Source of the DNA: an uncultured Planctomycetaceae bacterium | GTDB taxonomy: Bacteria > Planctomycetota > Planctomycetia > Pirellulales > Pirellulaceae | Assembly: GCA_903863885.1 (NCBI GenBank) | Contig: CAIPEB010000608.1 | Location: forward strand, 1-64,000 | Length of the DNA: 64,000 bases | Direction of reading: 5' to 3' | Part shown: positions 1-10,600 of the stretch, piece after piece | How the letters are laid out: every line of letters starts with the position of its first letter | How positions within the stretch are numbered: the first letter of the stretch is position 1 | Made by a program: the position numbers and the translations under genes | The notes under the pieces: generated by a model | Told to the model about the DNA's origin: nothing | Databases searched by the model: none | Seen by the model: only the letters and a program-made list of their open reading frames with translations

Positions 1-1476
1 AGGGCCAGCCATGCCGGGCCGAGGTTGGCCCGGATGTACCGACATGGCAAGACCCCAGTCCATCAAGAGCACTTCGCCGAAGTCGCCGAGCATCACGTTC
101 TCGGGCTTCAGATCTCGATGGATCACCTCGCGCGAATGGGCAAAAGCGACCGCATCGGACACCTTCATCAGGATCTCGATGTTCTCCGGAAACGACTTCT
201 TGCGGACCTCCTTGCTCCAGGGCTTGCCCTTGACCCGCTTCATGCAATAGAAGAGCGTTCCGGCCTCGTCCGTGCCCATGTCGTAGATCGGCACGATATT
301 CGGGTGTTCCAACTCACCCGTGACGGCCGCTTCGGCGAGGAACTTCAGACGCGTGCCCGTGTCCTTGGCGCCGGATGGCTTCAGCATCTTGACCGCGACG
401 AGTCGATCGATCGCAGCCTGGCGGGCCATCATGACGACACCCATGCCGCCTTCGCCGAGTTTGTCCATCAACTCGTAGTCGGCCGCCTCGGGGCCCACCA
501 TGTGGGAATGGCGCACGACGCGGGGCTTGACCGCCATTTTTCCTCGAACGTCCGTCACGTGGCCCGTCGCCTTGAGCGACGTGTTGGGCGTGGCGTCGGA
601 CTCGAGTTGCTTGGACCAGATCGTCGCGATCTGCTTGTCAACATCGGGCGGAACCGTTTTGCCGTCCAGCGTTCGCATCGGACGGGCGGTCTTTTGCGGC
701 GTCTCTTCAACGCTTCCGGACGAGTCGAGTGTCCTGTCGACTCGCACTGTTTGAGGCGACTTCCTCGCTTCCGCATCCGCGATCGACTCGACTTCACCAG
801 TCGCCTCGATCGTCTGGTTGTACTGCCGTGGAGCATCGGTCTTGCGTCCCGCGTCGCGCGAAGAGTCGGATCGGCTGGCCGCCGAGTCAATGGTCTGGTC
901 AGGACGCTGTTCCTGCGATGATCTTTGCGTTCCCCCCTGCTCTGCCGACGCGGCAACCGAATCAATCGTCTGCAGCGTTTGCGCATGGTGGCGCGGAGCG
1001 TCGGTTTTTCGCCCCGGCTCAATCGGCGGTTCGGCGACGCTGCTGCTCGAGTCGATCGTTCGATCGGACGGCCGTTCCGATTCAGCGCACTTGCCCTCTT
1101 GTTGCGGAAAATCCGACGAATCGCCGGATGATTGAATCGTATGAAGGAAATTCCGCTGGTCCTCGGTTTTTCGCCCGGGCTCGAGCGGCGGCTGGTCGAC
1201 GCTGCTGCTCGAGTCGATCGTCCGATCGGACCGCTGCTCCGGTTCTGACACCGTGCCTTTCCGCCTCGCGACTTCGGCCGAATCGCCGGACTCAAGACCG
1301 CCTACCGATGTGTCCAGCGTCTGATCGATGCGCAGCGTCGCAGACGACGCCGGCGGTGCCGGCGAGGAATCTCGATCGGGCGTTGCGGGAGCGAGAGTGT
1401 GACCGCAGCTGTGGCACTGCCCGACGGCCAGGTCGCGTTCGTTCAGCGGAGCATTACAGAACGGACATTTGGTCAT
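1..1476 (-). CDS. Ser/Thr protein kinase with zinc ribbon and T-I-D-S repeat linker (3' part missing)
   Basis: This is an open frame from ATG 1476 to the window edge: 492 codons, with the kinase C-lobe beyond the window. The start is supported by GGAGG six bases upstream. A CxxC-CxxC zinc ribbon (C4, C7, C21, C24) is followed by a low-complexity linker of about 300 residues with recurrent RTIDSSSS, QTIDS, QTIEATG and RTLDSSGS motifs. The Hanks-type kinase domain begins near residue 333, with glycine loop LGEGGMGVV, VAVK lysine K363, HRDLKPEN (D455) and D473-W-G in place of DFG. The DWG variant is, to my knowledge, common in planctomycete kinases. The gene phosphorylates Ser/Thr by family; its substrates are unknown. 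It follows the giant repeat-protein genes on the same strand after a 129-bp gap, so cotranscription is possible. Kinase identity is certain; its role is not. Confidence 0.93.
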   Translation of the reverse strand, partial: MTKCPFCNAPLNERDLAVGQCHSCGHTLAPATPDRDSSPAPPASSATLRIDQTLDTSVGGLESGDSAEVARRKGTVSEPEQRSDRTIDSSSSVDQPPLEPGRKTEDQRNFLHTIQSSGDSSDFPQQEGKCAESERPSDRTIDSSSSVAEPPIEPGRKTDAPRHHAQTLQTIDSVAASAEQGGTQRSSQEQRPDQTIDSAASRSDSSRDAGRKTDAPRQYNQTIEATGEVESIADAEARKSPQTVRVDRTLDSSGSVEETPQKTARPMRTLDGKTVPPDVDKQIATIWSKQLESDATPNTSLKATGHVTDVRGKMAVKPRVVRHSHMVGPEAADYELMDKLGEGGMGVVMMARQAAIDRLVAVKMLKPSGAKDTGTRLKFLAEAAVTGELEHPNIVPIYDMGTDEAGTLFYCMKRVKGKPWSKEVRKKSFPENIEILMKVSDAVAFAHSREVIHRDLKPENVMLGDFGEVLLMDWGLAMSVHPGQPRPGMAGP

Positions 1477-1605
1477 GGGCAGCCTCCGCCGCCCGCAATG
1501 TGCGGCATTGCGGGCCGGTCAGGGAAAAACTCGTTCACACCCGGTATCTCGCGCGGCTTGGGAAGTACATTTCACGCATGGTCATGATGGTCTGCGGGAA
1601 CCCCG

Positions 1606-4600
1606 TCACGGATCCTGAAGCTGTCTGCGCAATCGGGCTCCGCGGCTCATGATATCGCTTGACGACTGCTGCAGCGCGTCGTCGATGCGCTGCGCCCAAC
1701 TGTCGGGGGAAAGCGACTGTCGCACGGCTTCAAGCGACGCGGCCAGTTCTGCGACCGCAGGCTGCACGAGCCTATCGGGGGTCTGCCTCGGAGTGAAAAG
1801 CGCCGAAGCGGGCGAAGATGCTCCGCCGTTCCCGTCGCCGCGATGGTGCGGCTGCTCCATGCTCCTCGCTCCGCTGGAACGCGGCAGGCCGGCTTCCGCT
1901 TCTTCCTTGGGCAGCGGATTTGACCCGCGTCCCGGTTCGCGGATCGGGTCGCCGAACGTGTCGCCCGATTTGTAAAACTCGACGACCTTTCGCGGCGGGA
2001 AGCCAACTTCCTTGAGGTAGATTCGGTAGCGCCCGTCGGGCAGGCCTTCCGTTTTGAACTTCTCAAAGAGCGCCGTGAGATTATTCAGCGCGTCGTCGGG
2101 AAGCAGGTACGGATCGCTCTCCGCGCCGCCGGCCGATACTCGGACTATGTAGATCAGGCGGACATTCGCGACATTGGTCTGGGCGATTGCAGCGAGATCC
2201 TCAAGCCGCCGCGACCCCTCGACCGAAATCTGGGTCGCCTCGAAAAGCGCGACGCCCGTGTCGACGGGGCGAAGCGGCGCCGGCGGCACAAATTCCTTCG
2301 GCAGTTCGGCGTAAAGCAATTGTTCGCGGGCCACCCGCACTCGCGTATAATCGCCGACTTCGTTCAGGTCGAAAGGTCGCACGTCCTGAAAATAGATGGC
2401 CGAATCATCAAATATATTGATGGTCGCGTAGGCGTATTCCGTCACCGTCAGCAGATGTGCGATCGTGTATTCGTGCGAGAGAACGTAGTGAATTGGCCCC
2501 GTGTCGCTCACATGCGTTATGACGGGCTCGCCTTCTCCGGACTCGCTGACGTGAAGCACAACGTGGTCGCCAGCGTGCAGGTTCGTGATCGTGTTTGTAA
2601 TGCCGTCGTCCCAAACGACGACGAGAGTGAAGTTCGACCCGAGTTCCAGGTTGTCCCCTTTTTCCTCCTCGCCGCCGAATGTGCCCGTGATGACCTGCAC
2701 GCGGTCGGTCAGGTTGAGACCTCGATTGGGATCGGGCGGGACGATTCGGAGCAACGGCGGGATGTTCGAGACCCGCCCGATCGGATCGGTGACCCAGCCG
2801 CCGTTCGAAAACGCAGCAACCGAGGCGCCGTTTTCGATCGTAATCAATCCGCCGGCGAGCATGGTGACCTGGCGTCCGACGATTTCCGACAGGCCAGGCG
2901 CCACTTCGCTGATCAAGATATCCCCGGCGTAGAAATCCGACGGAGCTGCAAAAAAGTCGATGTCTCCCGAGGTCCATATGCGACTGGCGGCCGTCACGAT
3001 CGTTCCGGCCATTTCCACGGTCAAATTGCCGATCGTCTGGTCGCCCAATTCACCTGTGCCGACATTCGCGTTGAAGAAGATGCCGCCGCCCGCGGAGTTG
3101 AGTCGGAGCGAATTGTATTCGTCGGTTACACTGTCGATCGTGGTCTCGTCGGTGAACGTGATATCGCCGCTTGCCGCAGAAGTGTCAATAAAAGCGGGAG
3201 AACGAAGTTCGATCGGTCCGTTCCACCGAGCGAATCCCTCCGATGCCTGAACGACCATTTCCACGCCCTGGCCTGCATTCAATACGATGCCGCCGGCGAT
3301 CGGGGCCAGGCTGCCGACATCGATGTAGGCCGTTACGTAAACGAATCCAACGGGGCCGAGGTCGCCCATGTCCCCGTCGGGAGTGTCGCCTTCGCCGAAC
3401 ACGACACCTCCGTCGGCTTGGGTAATCTCCAGCAGCGACAGTGCTTCCCTCGTACCGAGGTCCGCGTTGAAAGCCACCCGTCCAAGTCCGGCCGTCAACA
3501 CCAACTCGTTTCGTTCCCCGGAATCACTGTCGATTGTGCTCTCATCCGTGAACACGATATCGCCAACCGTCGAGTCTCCAGTGCTGATCGCCACGTGGCT
3601 GGCCAGAGTTACAAAGCCATTGAAACGAATGTCGGTGCCGTCCGAGCCGACTTCCATTCTCTGATCAGCGCCGGCGTTGAGCACGATGCCGCCGGTGATG
3701 ACCGAAATGCTGCCGATGTTGATGCCGCCGATCGCATTGACGATCGGAACCGGTCCTTGATCTCCTGTTCCGCCGCCCGGGTCATCGGCTCCTCCGAAAA
3801 TCACGCCGTTGTCGGCTCGGGTCACCTCCAATCGATCCAGAGCCACTTGCGAACCAATACTCGTGTTGAACTCAACGCCACCTGTCCCGGCGGTCAGCGT
3901 CAGATCGTTACTCTGACCGGCCCGGCTATCGATCGGGGCGTTGTTAGTGAATAGAATCTGGGCTCCCGCCGACGGGTCGCTGTCGCTCGTGTCCATCGCG
4001 ACGTCGCTTCGCAACTGCACGGCCCCGTTGAGTCTCACCGCATCACCCGTGGTCGTCAAATGCAGTGTCAGCGGTTGGCTGGACGGCGTGTGTCCCGCAT
4101 CGAACCAGATTCCCAGGTCGCCGATCGGCGAGACGCTGCCGACATCGAGGGCCCACGCACTCGGATCTATCGGGTCACCGTCCAGGCGTACAAAGGAAAT
4201 CGGGCCGAGGTCCAGTTGCGGGTCGAACGAGTCATTGCCGAACATGACACCGCGAGCATCGGTAACGACCAATCGTCCCGGTGCGGAGACGGCACCGATA
4301 TCGCCATTGAAGTTCACGATGCCGGCGGTTCCGGCCGTCAGTGTCAGGTTATTGTGCTCGCCGGGCTGGCTGTCGATCGGTGCGTGGATGGTGAATCGGG
4401 TTTCAGCGCCGGCGAACGCATTGCCGTCCGTCGTATCAAGCAGCACGTTGCTTTGAAGTTCAACTGCTCCATTGAAACGGATTTTGTCAGCGGTTGTAAC
4501 AATCGATATCGTACTGCCGTCGCCGGCGTTCAATTTGATTCCGCCCGGCCCGATCGACTCGACGCTGCCGAGATCGATGCCCCATGCACCGGGATTGGCA

Positions 4601-7600
4601 GGATCGCCCGTGACCCGGACGACGCTCAAGGGAGCAAGATCCGAGTCGGCTAGGTCGACGTCGCTTCCAAAAGCGACCTCGGAGGCTTCGGTGACAACCA
4701 GACGGCCCAGCGCGACCGACGATCCAATGTCCGCATTGAAGTTCACTGTGCCGCCAGTCCCGGCTGACAGGGTCAAGTAATTGGTCTCGCCGGACTGGCT
4801 ATCGACCGGTGCATTCTGCGTGAATCGAATTCCCGCTCCGGTACTTCCGTTATCGCTGGTGCGGATCCGGACGCTGCTTTGAAGTTCGACCGGACCGTTC
4901 AAGCGGACAGGACCGCCGGTCGTATTCAGGGCCAGCAGACCGCCGGCACCGCCGTTCAATTGAATCCCCTGGGCAATCGTCGAATCCCGTCCGAGGTCGA
5001 CCTCGCTCAGGACGTTGATTGCGTGCACTGGCGAAAAGTCGCGGCCAAACACCACGCTGTCGGCGCTGTTGACGACAAGTTGGTTCAAGGCCCATTGCGA
5101 GCCGATATCGGCCCGAAACTCGACTGCGCCGGCCTCGGCGGTCAATTCCAGATCGTTGAACTCCTCGGCCTCACTGTCGACGAAACCCCGGAACAGCACC
5201 GTGCCTCCCGCCGTGCGAACGTGCGAGTTGGCGATCACACGGACGTTCCGCATTTCAATGTTGAGGTCGAGCGTCTCGACGGTTCCGCCAATTGAAGTGT
5301 CGCTGGCCACCGAGATCAGACCGTTGCCGAATGTGGTCGTGTCGCCGGCCTCATCCCCGAGCACGACGCCTCCCGTGTTGAGGAACTCGACCGCGTCTTG
5401 AATCATCCCGCCGTCGCGAAATTCGACTGCGTAGGTCCGGCCGAATGTGACCAGAGATGTCGCGTACACTGATTTCCGAAATACAGCCGGGCCGGTGGAT
5501 TCAAGGTGATTGTCCTGGAGCGACAACGCGCCCAACGGCACGAGACCACCGACAACTCCGGTGACAGTGATTGCTCCGGAGTGGGATACCAGCGACAGGT
5601 TTGCAGTCGGTCCATCGGCGGCGCCGTCGATGGAACCGTCCACCAGGATGTCTGCCCCAAGCGGCGCAGCGTTACCAAACGTCGTATCGACAATCGCATC
5701 GCTGCGCATCGTCACTGCCCCGTTGAGCCGGACTCGGTCCGCAGCGGTGTTGATCGCAAGCGTGTTTCCTTCGCCCGCATCCAGGACAATCCCCCCGTCG
5801 CCGATGTTGGAAGAACGGCCGAGATCGACGCCGTATGTCGGCAATTCCGACGGTGCCGCGCCATCGTCCACATTGATGGAGGAAATGTGGGCGAAATCAG
5901 GTTCTGTCGGCGCGTTGCCCAGCGTCACGCCGTAGGCATCGGTTACGACGAAATGTCCCAGAACATGGCTCGCACCGATGTCGGCATTGAAACTCGCCGT
6001 GCCTTCTGCGCCCGCCGACAATGTCAGGCCGTTGTTTTCGCCTCCTTGGCTGTCGACGGGGGCGTTGAGTGTAAAGCGAATCTCAGCACCTGCCGCAAGT
6101 CCGCCGTCCGTGGTGTCGATCGACGCGTCACTCCACAATTGGGTCTCGCCGTTGAATCGGACACGGTCCGCGGTGGTCGTGAAGGCGATTGTCCTTCCGT
6201 CGCCGCCGTTCAGAATGATACCCGCGTCGCCGATTGGCGAGGCGCTGCCGATGTCGATATCGAAGGCGTCCGGATTGGAGGGGTCGAGGTCCCCGCCCAA
6301 TCGCACGGCGCTCACGGGCGCAAAATCGGGATCTCCGATGCCCGCGTCGCCGCCAAAGACAACGCCCATCGCCTCGGTCACGATTAGTTGACCAAGCGGG
6401 TCGATTGCCCCTATGTCGGCGTTGAAATTCACGATGCCTGTGGCACCTGATGAAAGAACCAGATCGTTGTTTTCGGTGGACCGGCTGTCGATGGTTGCAT
6501 TCAGAGTGAAGCGGATTTCATCGCCTGCTTCCGCGCCGCCGTCGCTGGTATCCACCCGAGCGTCGCTCTCCAGCACTATCGCGCCGTTGAATCGGACGCG
6601 GTCCGCGGTGGTCGTGAAGACGATCGAACCGCCATCGCCGCCGTTCAGCGTGATCGTGCCTTCGCCGATGGGCGTGTTGCTGCCGATATCGATGTCAAAC
6701 GCATCTAAATTGGCCGGATCGGGGTCACCGTCGACTCGCACAGTGTCCACCGGCGCAAAGTCCGGATCACTTACGTCTTCGTTATTCCCAAACGCGACGC
6801 CGTATGCGCTCCGGATGATCAATTGACCGAGCGCTCGGTCCGCCCCGATGTTCGCGTTGAAGGTGACTGTCCCTTCGATCCCTGCATTCAGGATCAGGTC
6901 GTTGTCTTCTCCTGCCTCGCTGTTAATCGGGGCGTTTCGCGTGAAGCGAATTTCCGCACCGTTGGCGCTGCCGGCGTCGGTTGTGTCGAATTCCGCGTCG
7001 CTGTTCAGTTCAACGGGGCCGTTCATCCGCACGCGACCGCTCGTCGTGGAAAAAAGCAGCGATTTCCCATCGCCCGCATCAAGCGTAATACCGCCGGCAA
7101 TGGCGTCCGTATTGCCGATGTCGATCTCGCCCAGCGTCTGAACACTGGTTACCGGATTTCCGGGACCGCCGAAGCTCACTCCGCCGTCGGCTCGAGTTAC
7201 GACCAGTCTGCCGATCGGTTGCACGTCGCCGATATTGGCATGGAAGCTCACACTGCCTGAGTCGGCCGAAAGCGTCAAGCTACTGTTGGTGAGCGGTTCG
7301 CCATCGATCGTGGCCAGTCGCGTGAAGACGATATCTCCGCCGGCTGTTTCGATGATCGCCTCGGACGCCAGCGTTACCGGTCCGTTCAATCGGGCCAGTC
7401 CTCCATTCGTGCCGATAACGACCGGAACGTCCGGAGTGGAACTGTCCAGTGAGATATGCGTCGAAGTTATGTCCACGCCCTCGGGCGCAGTGGTGGTCAC
7501 GTTGCCGCGAAGCGTCGTCGTTCCGGATCCAGACAACTGCACCAGGCTGGCCGCAAAGACGCTGCTGTCGGCTGTCACATTCACTGCATTTACGATCGTA

Positions 7601-10600
7601 AGCGGGCCGATCGCATCCCCTGCATCGGATCCGACAGTGTTGCGAAACAGAATGTCGGCTTCGGAAGTCAGCGTCAGCGCTGCGTTCGCCGAAGAAGTCA
7701 GCACTTGTTCGAACGTGATCGTGCCGTCTGCGTTGACGCCCGCGTCGCCGGACAAATCCACTGCCGCATCGAACCGCACGATCCCCCCCCCGCCGGTCAG
7801 GATCTCGAGTCCATCGAGAACGACGTTGTCCGTCGTGATATCGAGTCCTTGCGGCGCGCTGGTTCGCAGGCCATCTCGGAACGTCGTTGTTCCCGTTCCG
7901 GTCTGTTGCACCACGCTGGCCGCATCAATGGTGAGCATCGCTTCGACGTTGACAGCGCTGGTGATTGTGACTGCGCCCAACGCGTCGCCGCTGACGTTGC
8001 CGACTGCCTCCTGGAACAGGATGTCTCCATCCGTGCCGAGCGTCAGGCCGAATGCGGAATTGTCCGGGGAAAGCAGGGTTCTGACGAATCGGATCCCGGC
8101 TTCGGCGTTGATTGCGACATCTCCCGTCAATTCGACCGGAGCGTCGAAAGACGCGCTGCCGCCGCCGACAGCGGTGATGGCAAGTCCGTCAAGAACAACC
8201 CGCGCCGCGGTCAGTTGCACTCCGTCCGGTCCGCTCGTGGTCACATCGTAACGGAGCGTTGTTGTGCCGTATCCGGCCAATTGAGTCAGGCTGGCTGCCT
8301 CGATCGTGCCGAACGAGTCCACGTTGACCGCACGTGCAATGGTGATGTCGCCCAGCGCAGCGTCATCCGGTCCGACCGAATCCTCGAATCGAACATCGGA
8401 ATCGGAAGCAAGCGTGAGAAACGCTCCGACGGAAGACGTTATGCTGTCCACGAAGGTTATCGGACCGCCCGCATCAATCGTGGTATTGACCACCAGTTCC
8501 ACCGGGGCGTTGAACCTCACAATCCCCCCGCCGGCGGCGACCAAACTGAGCAAGCCGTCTGAGTCGTCCAGTACGACCTGCATTGTCGATAGGTCGATGC
8601 CCTGGAGGTACGTCGTCACGTCGCTGTGCAGCGAGGTTGTGCCCGATCCGGTCAACTGCGTCAAACCGGCTGCCTCAATCGTGCCGAACACATCGACATT
8701 CGCGGCACGCGTAATTGTAATCGCGCCGAGTGCTCCGCCGCTGTGATTGCCGACGGCCTCCTGGAACGCAACATTCGCTTCGGTGCCGAGCGTCAGATTA
8801 GATGCCGCACTGATCGGCGAGACCACCGTCTGCAGAAAACGAATGTCGCTGCCCGCATTGATGACGACATCTCCGGTCAATTCGACGGGTGCGTCAAAGG
8901 TCACTGCGCCTTCCCAGTCCGCGGTCATCACCAGCCCGTCGAGCACAACGCGGGAGGTGGTCAGTGCAACTCCCTCGGCGCCGCTCGTGGTGACATCGTC
9001 ATGAAGCGTGGTGGTGCCGGAACCGGCCAGTTGCGTCAGGCTGCCTGCGTTGATTGTGCTGAACGCCTCAACATCAACAGCTTGCTCAATCGTGACTTGG
9101 CCCAGCGAGTCGCCGAACGCTGCACCCACGGGCCCTTCAAAGTAGATGTCTGCGCCGGAGTCGAGATGGAGGTCGCCGCCGCCGGGTGATAGGACGGTCT
9201 TGAGGAAGCGGATCGTGCCGCCCGCAACGATCGCCACACTTCCAACCAGTTCCACCGGCGCATCGAAACGCGCACCGCCGTCTCCGCCCGCATTGATCGT
9301 CAGACCATCGAGAACAACTCGTGCTGTGGCCAGATCCAAGCCTTCGGGAGCCGCAGTCGTAACATCTTCGTGCAGCGTGGTAACTCCGCTCCCTGCAGTC
9401 TGAACGATGCTGGCCGCGTCGATCGCGCCAAACGCCTCAACATCCACTGCCCTCGTGATGGTAAGAGCGCCGAAAGTGTTGCCGGGCCCGGACCATCCTG
9501 CATCCTGAAATCGAATGTTCTCGTCGGACGCCAGGGTGAGCGAGTTGCCGCTCGGAGCCGTCACTTCCTGCAGGAAACTGATCGTTCCTGCTGCATCGAC
9601 AAGAGTATCACCGGTCAGTTCGGTCACGGCGTTGAACCGTACGATGCCGTGCCCGCTGGTTGCAATCAACGTTCCATCCAGCACCACGCGGTCGGCAGTG
9701 AGGTCCAGGCCTGCGGAGGCAAACGTTGTCACGTTGTCGTGAATCGTCGTCATGCCGGTTCCCGCCTGCTGGATCAGATTGCCGGCGGTGAGCGGGGCCA
9801 GGAACTCGACGTCGGCGGCTGTGATGATCTCGAGGGTTCCGAGCGGAGTCGTGCCGCCGACAATATCGTGAAACGTGATGTTGCCCGACTGCGTCGAAAG
9901 GCTCAGGGATTCCCCGCCACCCGTCCAGGCATCAAGCAGTCCCTGAAAGACTATGTCGCCGGTTGTGCTGGTGATCGCTGCGTCGCCTGTCAGGGTGACG
10001 GCGGACATGTAGGTCACGCTGCCGCCATCGGTCGTCACGTCGGCGGCCGTCTCGACGATTCCGCTTCCGGACTGAAAGAAATCGCCCAGCAGTGTTACGT
10101 CCGCTGCGCTGGACATAGTCAGCAGGCCGGCATTGTGGATTGTGAGTCCAGCGAGCGGTTGAGAGCCGCCGACCGCATCGTCGAACTCGATCACCGCAGT
10201 CAAGTCGGTCGTCTCGACCGTCAGGTTCCAGGGTCCGTTTCCGTCGCCGTCAACAGTGCCGCGGAAAAAGACTCCGGCGAGCCCGTGGCTGGTCAGCGTC
10301 ACATCGGCCGTGAGTTCGATGGCATCGTTGAATTCCAGCGTTCCGCTCGCGGTGATGCCCGCGCCGATTCGAGTGACTCCGTCCGCGTCGGTGAATAGTC
10401 GTCCGATGGGATCACTGCCTCCAAGCGGGCCCAAGATATTCGTCGTGCCGCTCGTGTTCAGGGTAACTGCGGAAACGCCTTCGACCATGCTCTCGAGCCA
10501 TATGTCTCCGGAGCCGGCATTCACGTTGAGGGTATCTAATGTCGCTCCCTGCCCGATGGTCCCCGCGACGCGGATCGTGCCCGAATCGGATTGAAACGTG

